A stretch of DNA of 64,000 nucleotides from Fonsecaea monophora (Eukaryota; Ascomycota; Eurotiomycetes; Chaetothyriales; Herpotrichiellaceae). How positions within the stretch are numbered: position 1 is the first letter of the stretch; the number at the start of each line of letters is the position of its first letter. Positions 1 through 10,405 of the stretch are shown piece by piece. Under the pieces are notes generated by a model. That model was not told the origin of the DNA, did not search any database, and saw nothing but the letters and a program-made list of their open reading frames with translations. A program made the position numbers and the translations under genes. The stretch is taken from positions 310,001 through 374,000 of the forward strand of contig NW_019173938.1 in NCBI RefSeq assembly GCF_001642475.1, read 5' to 3'.

Positions 1-244
1 GGAGCGTTGTTCTTGTTTGCTTAACATTTTGGCGGAGATGAACGGAAAACACAGACAGGATGAACAAGTGCCAAGCGGCCGAGGGAAACAGCCACGGACG
101 AGGTTGAGAAGGCGCTAGGCAGGGATGACAGGGGGGCAGGAGCGAACAGGGGTCAGTCTTGCCTGACCTTCAGGCGGAATCTACCATTTGTTCGTTGCTA
201 CCGAGTCAGGCGATGACGCTTGTCGTCTTGTACAAGTACTTTGA

Positions 245-3200
245 GTACGAGGTATCTAGTTTAAGTAAGGTAGGCTGACTTTCTGGAACAGGTAGCAAAG
301 ACTCTTTGGTCTTTCAACAGGACAATGCTCACCACGGGGTGATCGAGGTAGCTACACCCATGTATCCCTACATACGAGTACAACATCACCATCATCCAGA
401 CCACCATCTCAAGGTGAGAACCACCAACAGATCAGACATCTGTCAGCCAGGAGAACCCCGCCAAACCTACCAGTATTCATCGTCCAAGTCATTCGTATTT
501 TACGGAGACACCTCGGAGTGTACCTCACGCCCTCATCTACTCCCAGAAGTAAGCTGTCTCTTTTGGGCTTGGTCAGGCGCTGGGCCACGCCTCACCAGCT
601 CACCAAGGGCCCTTCGCTTCAGGCGCCACTCGGCGCTCTTGTCCGGCGCTGGGCCACTATTAGGCGTCAAGGTTCGTGTAGCGAACCCTGAACTGGTCGC
701 GTTCTGAGATTGTGCGTGCCAAATCCGGTCCATCGGGGCTTGCATTTACTCCTTGGAGGTCAACCTTATATCAAGCCCTGGGACATGATGGGTGGAAGCC
801 GCTGCAAGACAAGAATCGGGTGCGGTTCGGCGGGATCTGGATCATCTGGGTGAAAGTGGGTTCAGGGATCAAATGTCATAACATTGTTTCTCTCACCAAT
901 CACTCTTCTCGATCCTTGACGGCAACTCGGAGCCTTTTTCGCCCCCCTTTCAGGGTGGGATCATCAGAGCATGTCACGGTGTTTGGTGCTCAACGTACCA
1001 TTGCCAGACCAGTGGCCAGGTCAGAGTATCCCCGAACCAGTTAATTACTGAATCTGTCAACCTGACCAAAAGCAGAAAAAGCGCCGGTTCGTCCTTGGGA
1101 TCTGAAATTTCCGCCGAGCCCATGGTTGGCGGAAACAAAGCACAAGTTCAGGCTCGATGCAACCTCGGATTTTCTTCCAGCCACGGTTCCTATTTGTAGG
1201 TTTGGGCATTTCAGGTTTCTGGACACCCTGAAACTAGGGAAAGACCATTTTGAAACCTGTGCTCGCAAGCCTTGCCTGTTAGCCTTGGCCCCAGCCCTTC
1301 TGTGTGCCCGTCTGCAAGAATGGCATTGACCGTGTCACAAATAATAGAACCCAGCGTTCTGGCTACGGATTCTTCGTGTCAGCAAAGTACGAATCTAAAC
1401 AAAGGAAACGAGTCATGGTATCATATTTCCTGAGAATGATACACGAGCAAACGCTGCTGACCGCGCAGAAACAGTCGTATCATCAGGTGAAGGCCTCGTT
1501 GCACCTATTTGTACACAATTTGTTATGTGTAACGCAATATTTCGTCGTGTCGGAACACCGCGGCTCTCTGAACAACTACATCAGCATCAAAGAATTATTA
1601 CGGACCATTTGCCACGCTGACAAGTAGGAGAATTGGTGCGGTACACCCTGTTCCTATAGAGAAGAGCTTCATGGGACTCGATCCCTGTCACATTTCGAGT
1701 CCGAAGCTGCGAGTGTTTCGCCGTGGTGGTAGTTGTGGTCAGATGTGACCCGACATGGCCGACTACCTTTGTTCAGACTGTCGTGCATTTCGTGATGTGT
1801 CGTTTTGCCTACCGGAAATCGCAATAAGTGGATACTGGGAGTTGATTCAGGGCTTCTTGGCTCGGTGACGATTGACGGCTTTCAGGGATGCTCAGCTTGG
1901 GTTCGTCGGAGCAGTAGGCAAAGATCTGCCATGATCGCCACCTCATCATTCATTCCTGGTCTTCAGCATTGATTCGACGCCTACTTTAGGGGTTTCTCGG
2001 GAAAAATCCCAACCAGCCTACTTGCACTTCCGAGTAGGTATAACCTCGGGTTGGTAGAACTTGACTTGTGCCTGTGATACGGATTCCACCGTTGAGGATG
2101 GATAGATATCCACCTTTGTGAGCTCCGCAGTCCACGTGGTGAAGGGCGTACGAGGTACAAAGGGCAGACCCCCTTCTTTCCATGTCGTGACCCGCTTTGA
2201 AGATGTGGTGAAATGTCGAGATGGATGTTGTACTGAGTACCTCGTACCTGGTTGTATATGCCGTCCCAAAAAGGGACTTTGCAAACACTTTTTACAAGCA
2301 GAAGTTTCGTAAGGTCATGGGATCATTTTTCTAGGTAATGATTTATCCGCCTGTCCCAGTATGGGCAATAGTCACAATACCTACATCAGCAGTAATGTAC
2401 CTACGTACTCGTAGTGGGTAGCACCTCGAACTCGTAGTCTACCTGTCTCACGGCGGTCAATTAGTGATCCCCATAACTGTGATTATGGGCTTGTATGTAC
2501 TTTGTAGGTCTTTGCATGTGGCTGGGGAAACCCCGTACTTGCCAGCCTTGTTCTTGTCCTAGTTCTTGTCCTTTGCCCAGGCCCATGCTCCAAGGCCATG
2601 TCTCTCGGCCATTTCACCAGAAGCGTGCAAAAGCGGAACCCAAAAAAATGTATAAAGTATAAAAGTACAAACCAGAGTAATGAAGGGTTATTTAACGGAA
2701 CAAAGCGGATGGATGAAATTAATGGAGTCGAGTTGGCCCGGAACTTATTCCACTACTACTAATACTACTAAGTCACTCGTGTTGGTTGGTACTGGTCCGT
2801 CCGGTGCGTCTGAACAGAGCAGAGCATAGCAGAGCAAGTAAGGCAGGCAGGTTAAAGCGAGAAGGTTTTTTTTTTTGGTTAGAGAGAAGAACAAAACGTC
2901 GATGTTGGGCCGATTTAGTAGTGCGTAGTTGGTAACTCGGTCGGTCGGCCATTGACCTTGTGTGCCTGTGATCAGTTTCGCCTGAGTCAGGCATGGTCAA
3001 GTCAAGGGCAGGGCTCAGGGCCAGAACAACCACAAAGAAGAATATTGCTTCGTCGTAAATCGTTCTTCCGGTTCGCTGTCCGTTTGGCACTGGGTTTGGG
3101 GGAAAGAGCGCGGCACCAGACCCTGCCAAGCTGACCAAGGATTCGAAAAGTCATGCCACTATTACTCGGAAGTAGGTTTGTTGGGTGCAAGGTGCACGGA

Positions 3201-4649
3201 GGATGGATTGGAGGATGAGGACTAGGATGAGGACGAAGAGGGGGAAGAGTTGGAGGAGGGGGCGGGTTGGCCTCATAAGTTTTGCATAACTCCTATCCAA
3301 GCTGACAACTGAGTTATACTCCATAAACCATTATCCGTGCTTGTACCAATTACATAAGGGATCAACTTTTGTTCTTGTATATCTCTGTGCTTTGTTCGGC
3401 ATGGAAATCGAGCTGAGACTCCGAGGCGCACAGCCGTAGTGGGATGGATAATTATTCAACAGAGAACCGAGAAACGAGCAAGGGTGCGTGTGGGCTGGGA
3501 TGGGATGAGCACGACGAGGTAAGTAAGTCATCGATAGCGCGAACCATGGCGACATAGCTAAGTTCCTACCTAGGTACATTGTACCTCGTACATGCGCTTT
3601 CAAGGAGATAGATAGACCGAACATCTTTCTGAAGTGATAATAAATGATGATAAAAAGTTTGGCCTGCTCCCATCATTCTCATGCACATGCCCCATTTGGG
3701 TTGTTTCACGATTACCCTACCAATAAAACTATTCGTGAACTGATTCCACGAGTAATTGGCATGCGAAATCAAAATTTGATTCAGAAAGGATGGAATAGGA
3801 ATGGAACAGCGATGCACTGCCCTTGCCCCCCCTTCCTCTCCCCTATATCGCCCGGCAACCCATGACTTTCTAAGAAGTATCGAGTAAGTACTTGTACAAG
3901 TAGTGCAAGTTCTTGTTTTCGCTTCACCTAACCGAACACGAACCAGCGAACCAGCTAATGCAGCCGCCGCAAAACCCACTTCGCAACAGAAAACAATGAA
4001 GATCCAAGCCCACTTTCTGGGTTTGCTTGCCCACTCTTTTTGATGATCCATTCGTTCCAGAAGCTGGCCGCAAAGCCCACCCGGTACGAATACCAAGTAA
4101 CTCGGTACTCCGTTAACGGCGTTTTCTCTTCCCCCGTTTCGCGTTAGAGGAGCCCTAACCCTTCCATTGGTATCAAAGTCCAATGTCCTAATCGAGTAAC
4201 AAGGCCCCCTTCGCTTGGGGGAAACTGAGAATTGGGCCGGTCTGTTGGTTTTCTCGACATTTCGGGGCGCATGATAATAATCCGTGCGGTTCCTAACAGC
4301 GTTTTGGGTTTCAAGGAATCGGAAATAGCATCCAGGATGCCATTCGGGTTCTTTTGCCCTGGTGCATTTCATTGACCGTTATCATAAAACAAAGTGGCTT
4401 TTTTCTGCTCGCAATGAATGTCAAGTATTACAATAGCTGATGGTGTAGGTCATGAACTTTTTGGACGTGCTGACGATTCAGTCTGCAGCCGATGTGAGAT
4501 GGCAAAGAATCTCCTCGTTTAGGCACAGAGGGAAATGCCCTGCTCTGCTCACCCTACTACACCTGGAGTCGAAGATTGCGCTCTGTGATATCTGAGTGTT
4601 CTTTGACGAGAAGTCCGTGTCTGCCTTTCAGAGCTGCAAGTACGAGGTA
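245..4649. repeat. dispersed decamer GTACGAGGTA, five copies
   Basis: Exact copies of GTACGAGGTA lie at 245-254 (+), 2148-2157 (+), 2238-2247 (-), 3582-3591 (-) and 4640-4649 (+). Four of the five extend to GTACGAGGTAC, which is GTAC-GAG-GTAC. A sixth exact copy is at 37700-37709 (+), in another gene-free spacer. All sit outside predicted genes. Their function is unknown; they could be protein-binding sites, remnants of a small mobile element or compositional repeats. Confidence 0.75.
3566..4372 (-). CDS. possible orphan ORF, 268 aa, one hydrophobic segment
   Basis: This is the longest ATG-started ORF in the gene-poor left region, and it is uninterrupted. I recognise no family. The product would be basic and Cys-rich with a single hydrophobic stretch near residues 120-145 (around the motif WAWIFIVFCCEVGF), which could be a membrane segment. 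Against it: it is isolated, contains a decamer copy (3582-3591) inside the coding frame, and has no visible splice pattern or homology. It may be a chance ORF or a lineage-specific gene. RNA evidence or a homologue in a relative would decide. Confidence 0.2.
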   Translation of the reverse strand: MKCTRAKEPEWHPGCYFRFLETQNAVRNRTDYYHAPRNVEKTNRPAQFSVSPKRRGPCYSIRTLDFDTNGRVRAPLTRNGGRENAVNGVPSYLVFVPGGLCGQLLERMDHQKEWASKPRKWAWIFIVFCCEVGFAAAALAGSLVRVRLGEAKTRTCTTCTSTYSILLRKSWVAGRYRGEEGGARAVHRCSIPIPSFLNQILISHANYSWNQFTNSFIGRVIVKQPKWGMCMRMMGAGQTFYHHLLSLQKDVRSIYLLESACTRYNVPR

Positions 4650-4807
4650 CAGCAAGGTAGGTGAGATATGAGGTAGGTCAGTCGGTACATTGACCAAATT
4701 AAACTTGCGAGAATCGCATGATGGGATTTGCTACACCCAGCCACTACATCATCACCACCCAAATTTGAACAAAGATATTGCAATACATGCTTTGATGACA
4801 TTGTCTG

Positions 4808-5158
4808 ATGTTCTTTCGACCTTTACGGAAAACTTCAATTGTCCAGGCTGAGCCTTGGCAGGAGGTCGGCGTCTGGTGCTTGTCGTTACGTCACGACTTC
4901 AAGATGCGATTCCAATGTGGCTTGAGCGGCTGGAGCAAACAAAGGCAGGTCGATGGATTTTCCTCTCTTGATATTTTGAGCCCCTTGAGCATCTCTTGTC
5001 ATCTCGCCCAGCTTATCGTTCGACTCGGGCATGCACGTCTTGAGGTAGTTTGCCCGAAGAAGAACTGCTACGACTACTTGGCTCCCTCGCTGTGCCGCCA
5101 GCGCCAGCTCTTCCAGACCACAGCCCACCCCCAGTCTCAGTGTCCCTCTCTACCCTAA
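4808..5158 (+). other. long upstream ORF (116 codons) before photolyase
   Basis: An ATG-started ORF of 116 codons ends 58 bases before the photolyase start codon, on the same strand. If the photolyase mRNA begins upstream of 4808 this would be a long uORF expected to reduce translation. If transcription starts inside it, it has no role. The encoded sequence resembles no family known to me. Confidence 0.25.
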
Positions 5159-5216
5159 TTTCACATCCCTCAGACGCTTCACAACCTTCAAAGTCAGACA
5201 TTCCAGAGCATCGATA

Positions 5217-6842
5217 ATGTCCAAAAGGAACGAGCCAGCTCATCCCGAGCAAAAGCACCCAAACACAAAACGGGCGAAGGAGATTGACGCGCACACTCCC
5301 TACGAGGAACTAAGGTCTCTCCTTGACGACCAGGAGTCTCCCGCTAGCACCAAGAAGGTCCTGCATTGGTTTCGGAGTAAGGACCTGCGAATCCACGACA
5401 ATCGAGCCCTAAATGCCGCCTCTCAACTAGCCAAAGAGTCGCAGGCGCCTCTGCTCTGTGCGTACGTCAATTGTCCGGCCGAGTTCAGATGGCATGGCAC
5501 TTCACCGGCCAGAACGGATTTCATCTTCGACAATCTCGCGCTGATGAAAGCAGAACTCGAGGAGTTGAACATTCCTCTGGTCTTTCTGGAAGCCAGTGAA
5601 CGTGACGAGATCGTTCCGACCATTGTGAATTTCGTTCGCGATAATGACATCACGCATGTGTTTTCCAACTACGAGTACGAAATCGATGAACTGCGCCGCG
5701 ACATTCGGGTCTTTAAGGAGGCCACTGCCGGGAACTCCAAGTCCAAGGGGTTTCATCTCTCTCTGCATCATGACCAGACCGTCGTGGAACCAGGTACCAT
5801 ACTCACAGACAGTGGGAAGGCTATGAAGGTATTCACGCCGTATCACCGGACCTGGCTCGCTGAAGTCAAGGCAAATCCCGGTCTGGTCGACACGGTCCCC
5901 GCGCCTTCAAAGAACTCGCCGCAATCAAAGAAAGCCCTGAAGCAGTTTTTTGACGGCTCAGTGCCCAGCCCACCCATGGAAAAGCAATTCGCTAGTGACG
6001 AGGAGAGGAAACGGATTCGTGAACTCTGGCCAGCAGGTCATGATGCTGCCGTGAAACGATTGAATCACTTCCTTGACGACAAGATGGCCGACTATGCCGC
6101 AACGCGCTCCAATCCAGCCAAGGACTCCACGTCGCGCCTCTCTGCGTATTTCAGCGCCGGGGTGCTGTCCGTTCGTGAGACCCTCAGCGCAGTCAGCAAG
6201 CGGAATAAAAATTCGACAAATTTCTCCAAGGAAGGCTGCGATCCAGGAATGTCTGGCTGGGTCCGTGAACTCGTTTTCAGGGAGCTGTATCGACAGACGC
6301 TGCTCGAAACTCCTCACACGTCCATGAATCTCCCGCAGAATCTAAAATTTGATTTTGTGCACTGGGAGGAAGATGAAGAAGGGTATAAACGCTGGGAAGA
6401 GGGCACCCTTGGTGTCCCCTTTGTGGACGCTGGTATGCGACAGATCAAACACGAGGCTTACATGCATAATCGCCTACGCATGAACGTTTCGAGCTACCTG
6501 TACTGCAATCTGCTCATCGACTATCGGCGGGGAGAGCGCTACTTTGCGGAGACATTGATCGATTGGGATCTGAGCAATAACACCCAAGGCTGGGAACCTA
6601 GCTACACCGTCTTCAATCCGGTTAGCCAGGCTGAGAGGAACGATCCCGAGGGGGAATATATCCGCAAGTGGATCCCGGAGTTGAAAGATGTCAAGGGGAA
6701 AGCGATCTTCGACCCATACCATCGGCTGGACCCGCAAGAGTTTGAAAAACTGGGGTATCCCAAGCCGTACGTCGACTGGCACGAGACCAAGCAGAGAGCA
6801 ATCGAAAGATTCAAATCGGACATGAAGGATGCTGATCCTTGA
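5217..6842 (+). CDS. phr1: deoxyribodipyrimidine photolyase (class I CPD photolyase)
   Basis: Single-exon gene, 541 aa. It should split UV-induced cyclobutane pyrimidine dimers using blue light and FADH-, acting in the nucleus and possibly in mitochondria. The N-terminal 45 residues are polar with a KR cluster (possible NLS). The antenna-binding alpha/beta domain begins at the VLHWFRSKDLRIHDNRAL motif (about residues 46-65). The C-terminal FAD domain carries WVRELVFRELYRQ, MHNRLRMNVSSYL, DWDLSNN and GEYIRKWIPEL, the diagnostic class I blocks. The start ATG has A at -3 and gives normal family length. The loop between NNTQGW and FNP is shorter than in the bacterial and yeast enzymes I remember. 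The assignment to photolyase is firm; CPD rather than another cryptochrome-family substrate rests on overall similarity. Confidence 0.93.
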   Translation: MSKRNEPAHPEQKHPNTKRAKEIDAHTPYEELRSLLDDQESPASTKKVLHWFRSKDLRIHDNRALNAASQLAKESQAPLLCAYVNCPAEFRWHGTSPARTDFIFDNLALMKAELEELNIPLVFLEASERDEIVPTIVNFVRDNDITHVFSNYEYEIDELRRDIRVFKEATAGNSKSKGFHLSLHHDQTVVEPGTILTDSGKAMKVFTPYHRTWLAEVKANPGLVDTVPAPSKNSPQSKKALKQFFDGSVPSPPMEKQFASDEERKRIRELWPAGHDAAVKRLNHFLDDKMADYAATRSNPAKDSTSRLSAYFSAGVLSVRETLSAVSKRNKNSTNFSKEGCDPGMSGWVRELVFRELYRQTLLETPHTSMNLPQNLKFDFVHWEEDEEGYKRWEEGTLGVPFVDAGMRQIKHEAYMHNRLRMNVSSYLYCNLLIDYRRGERYFAETLIDWDLSNNTQGWEPSYTVFNPVSQAERNDPEGEYIRKWIPELKDVKGKAIFDPYHRLDPQEFEKLGYPKPYVDWHETKQRAIERFKSDMKDADP

Positions 6843-7602
6843 TTCATAGGGCGGCGGAAAAGTAAGCAAGGTTCCTCGACCAGGATTTGAACCCGGAAGT
6901 CTTCAGGGAACCATGTGAGATGCCAGGCGTTGTCTCTCACTTGGGGTGGCATTGTATCCAAGGTGGGCGCGATGTCCACCTGAATCAAGTCCCGATACCC
7001 ATGGTCAGTCTATAGCATATCTTATACAGGCGTTGCCATTGCAGTGGTCCTGTCACCATCACCATAGATATATTGCTATATAGTGAACAACGAGCCAGTT
7101 GCCAGAGACTCATGCTTTCTTATAGATCCCCGTCCACAGTTTCTTTCTTTACCTTCTTTAAGTAGTTTGGCGATGTCCTGGATCCTGTCACACATCAGAC
7201 CTGGATAAAGGCAGCTCTAGGACGGGACTCAGGCCGCCGCTGCGCACATCTGGCGCAGTCACAGTCACCGCCCGTCGTAAAGAACATTCCGCAAAGATCA
7301 GAGAGTGCCTCCCACGTGAGTAGTGAATACGTTTCCTTCCCTTTCTGAGGACGCCTGGTGGGTGTGTGGTCACCACCCGCCGCTTCATACAGGTGAGACA
7401 TTTCACGGCGTGTAGACTTCGGCTGCCTAAAAGGAAAAGGGAGGAGAGATTGAGTGATGGAGTGAGAGTCCGCCGAGTAGAAAGTGAAAGAGGGAATGAG
7501 AGAGTGAGAAAGGCAGCGCCAAGTAACCACCTGGGGAGGGGGGGGGGTGTTTGTTGTGAACAATCCACCGTTGTGACTATTATTTCTCGCGTTGTTCCCA
7601 AG
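6843..7602. other. spacer between photolyase and RING-like gene
   Basis: This holds the photolyase 3' end, the tRNA-like element and the 5' leader of the next gene. A purine-rich stretch (7420-7520) and a run of ten G (7538-7547) lie shortly before the start codon at 7603. The frame of the next gene stays open back to about 7366 without an ATG. Confidence 0.6.
6870..6940 (-). other. tRNA-like, Pol III-type structured relic
   Basis: On the minus strand a perfect B-box-like GGTTCAAATCC (6883-6893) sits in a T-arm-like hairpin (CCGGG/CCTGG). This is bracketed by GGTTCC (6907-6912) and GGAACC (6870-6875). A second hairpin, GTGAGA/TCTCAC (6915-6920 with 6935-6940), follows. A TTTT tract lies about 10 bases past the 3' end. 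No 5' acceptor strand or anticodon arm can be paired, so this is not a complete tRNA. It may be a tRNA 3'-half relic, a SINE-like fragment or chance. Confidence 0.3.
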
Positions 7603-9137
7603 ATGCCTCCTCCAACACTGCCACTCCTCCGTCGACCGACTGCCAAAGACCTCCGACAACAACTCCACCAGCTCAGCGACACAGCGCAGGCCCTCCAAGC
7701 CGAACGGATCGGCCTCGAATACCAGCTCCGAAGCGTCCACGAGAGAACCACCTTCAACGACAACCAAATCCGTCGCATCATGAATGAACTTGACCAGAGG
7801 TTGTTCAAGGAACATCGTTCGCAAAGCCAGCCGGACTTTCAACGCGGTGTCATTGCGAATGACCTTGTCATCGACGGTATCTGCACTCAGATGCAGCTCA
7901 ATTCGCATTTGAAGGGTGCCGTCGAGGCCATCAGCAAGAACCAAGGCACAATTTCCGAAAACAACCTCCTCCTCATGGCTGTCTTGAACGAGTTGAGCGG
8001 CGATCCCTATCACTTTGCGCACCATGTCGCCGTCCGTCTCGTCGAGTATAGCCAGGTCAAAGACCAAGAGCGTCAAAATCCCCCTGTTCATCCCAGCCTC
8101 ACCTCTGCCTTGCCTGGCCCGATCGATCCATACTTGGCCCCCCTCAGGCCCGCAGGCGCTGAGAAGGGAAGCACTCGGGCCGTTAGAGATTCAACGGTCA
8201 TCTCATTGCGTTCACAATCACCCTCCATCAAGTCCGAGGATGGTTTGTCCGAACAGGATGAACATGCTGCTCTACCGACCCGCTCTGCATCAGCCCTGAA
8301 CGATATCCCTGGCCCTATCCCCATGTCAGCTGCAGTCACCGTGGTTCCCCTGGCAGACCAGGGAAACATCGTCGCACACGGCATGTCAGCTCTCCAAAAG
8401 AATTTCCCCGGACTTCTAGAGTCCTTGAGCAAAGCCCCGGTGGCCCGCATCAAGCCCGCTTTTGCGGTAGGTGCTATGGCAGCGTCGGGCTTGAAGCGTG
8501 GCAGAGAGTCCACGGACAACAATGACAGCCCTCCAGGCCCAGTAAAGGCAGGCAAGAAGGCCAGAATCGGCAAGGAGCCAGGTAAGCCACCACAGTACAT
8601 GTTTCCAGTTGGCAAGACTAACCAAAAGAGAAAGCCATTGCCCACACCTTTGTCTTGTTCATGAAGCGTCTCGAACAACTGCATCAGAGTGGCCAAGACA
8701 TAGGCGCAATCCTCAAATGCTCCCGTTGTCAGGCCATCAAGCGCGACGTCCGAGTCCTCAACTGCCTGCATCTGTACTGCCACCGCTGCATCCTATGGCT
8801 CCGACACGAGGCGCAAAAGGGCGACGCGGTGCGTGGCTTTCAATCATTCTGCGTGCAGCCCGAGTGCAAGCAGGTTGTCAGCGGCAAAACCACCGTGATT
8901 GACTCCGAGATTATGGAATTCCTGCAGTGGTACGATAAACAGTCGCCCGCAGTCACTTCGCTCCCGGCGCAACTCAATGTGCTCAGCTCTGCCGTGGCCA
9001 AATACCCCGAGGACGACGAGATCAAGCACAAGCTAGAGCAAATGCAGTTGCGGTACAAGACACTCCAGGCCAACGCCGTCATGGATGTCCCGTGCGATCT
9101 CATGCAGATTGCGAAGCTGGCGAGGAAGCCCTACTGA
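7603..9137 (+). CDS. RING-like zinc finger protein, 493 aa
   Basis: Two exons, 7603-8581 and 8635-9137. The 53-bp intron has donor GTAAGC, a CTAAC branch and an AAAG acceptor, and joins the frames exactly. The N-terminal half (about residues 10-160) is helical and Gln/Leu-rich, probably a coiled coil. The middle is Pro/Ser-rich, followed by a basic KRGRES...KAGKKARIGK stretch (possible NLS). The C-terminus carries a cross-brace-type finger: C355-x2-C358, C370-x-H372-x2-C375-x2-C378, C399-x4-C404. That spacing suits a RING E3 ubiquitin ligase, but E3 activity is inferred only. The ATG at 7603 (A at -3) is preferred over the open upstream frame, which has no ATG and crosses a G10 tract. I do not recognise an orthologue of known function. 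Confidence 0.75.
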
Positions 9138-10405
9138 ACAACGCGGAAAACAACAACAGTTTGATGTGAGAACGGTCGTTGAGAGAGGGAGCCACCAACC
9201 CGTTCAGGGACGCCGTCGACAAACCTTCAATTCAGCCTTGTCAACGAATTGTAGCTTGGGCCCTGCAAAGGGGCAAGAATTCCGATGGATCTCGGAATCG
9301 TGATGCTTGGGACCAACCCATGCGTGCAAGAAGCGTCGACCTCGTGGTTGATTTGCAACTCTTTTTATTTTTTGAGTTACAGAGGGTGGGAGGCTCCTTT
9401 TACAAGAAAAGTGCTTTTGTTCTTCTTTTTTCCCTTTTATCGGCTTCATTTCGGCAATCGAAAACCCAAAAAAGTTGGAGACATACATACGCCCAGTGCG
9501 CAACGTGCTAGGGATATTGTTTTGTTGCGCAGGCACTTTTTGGGCTCCCTCACAATGACAGGGTTCACTCGGAAAGAAACATTGGATAACCAGAGGCAGG
9601 CAGGTCGAATGTATCTTTAATAGGCATTGAAGTGGCTGGTGCTGGGGCTGCACAGTCTCTTCGACTGAATCCAGCGATACATAGAAAACTCTTGTTATCC
9701 AGTTTCGTATTCAGTTGCTAAGAACTTGTCTGGCTTTGCAACGCAAAATTAATTCGACTACCCTAGGTACCTGTGTAGGTTGGTATGTACATTGGCGGTA
9801 GAAGCCGTAGTGAAACCACAAACGGTAAAAGCTGCAAGCGACAAGCACGTAGAGAGGGGTAGTATATCGAAGGTAGTACCCGTGAAGGGATGTACTCTAC
9901 AAGGCGAGAAGCGTGCAGGCCAGCAAGCAAGCAAGCAAGCAAGCAAGCAGGTAGGTAGGTAGGTAGGTAGGTAGGTTGGTAGGCAGTCGTTCAGCGATGG
10001 GACTTGGGGCACCAAGGAGTTGCAAGGGGGTAAAGATACAAGGTGAAGATGTAGAGGTGTAGAGACAAGGACGCAAGACAAAGATACAAGGGAGGGGCAA
10101 AGAGAGATCGTGTCGTGTCGTGTTTTTGTCGTTCCCTTTACATTGCTTTCCCTTGAAGCTCGAGTCGGTGGATGTATCTATTACTACATGTAATGACACT
10201 GAGCAGACACAGATCACTGCGCGGAGGTATCTGTCTCATAACGAGACAAAAATCGACTTTTGATCTGCCTTTTCGACGACGGACCTCTCCTTCCTCCATG
10301 TCCCCCGGCAAGAAGAAATCAGAGGTGTACAGAATCACCGACCTCATCCCTGATCTCGGATCTATATCTTTGGTCTGTTGTTTTCCCTTTCCCCCTCCGT
10401 CTTTT
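9138..10405. other. convergent spacer with compound microsatellite
   Basis: No gene is recognised. The spacer contains T-rich stretches near 9360-9440 and a CCTAGGTACC-like palindrome at about 9762. The tetranucleotide tract at 9921-9980 is annotated separately. It separates the 3' ends of the RING-like gene and bS21m. Confidence 0.6.
9921..9980. repeat. compound tetranucleotide microsatellite (CAAG)n-(GTAG)n
   Basis: About seven CAAG/AAGC units (9921-9949) pass directly into about seven GTAG/AGGT units (9950-9976) with a one-base transition, then degenerate. It lies in a spacer and is expected to vary in length between strains. Confidence 0.9.

Larger units (their letters stand above)
1..5216. 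other. gene-poor region upstream of photolyase
   Basis: No recognisable gene lies here. The region holds short low-complexity tracts: a T run near 2867-2876, a purine-rich stretch at about 3197-3262, and TACTACTAA-type triplets near 2750. It also holds five copies of the decamer GTACGAGGTA in either orientation (listed separately). Two ATG-started ORFs (3566-4372 minus and 4808-5158 plus) are reported on their own because they could be real. A tandem-like echo, GGCGCTGGGCCAC, appears near 578 and 644. No transposase, reverse transcriptase or terminal repeat was seen. Confidence 0.7.

Noticed and set aside
6865..7000. Complete intron-containing tRNA gene at the B-box.
   Set aside because: No 5' acceptor strand complementary to TCGAGGA and no anticodon stem could be found within 130 bases on the correct side.
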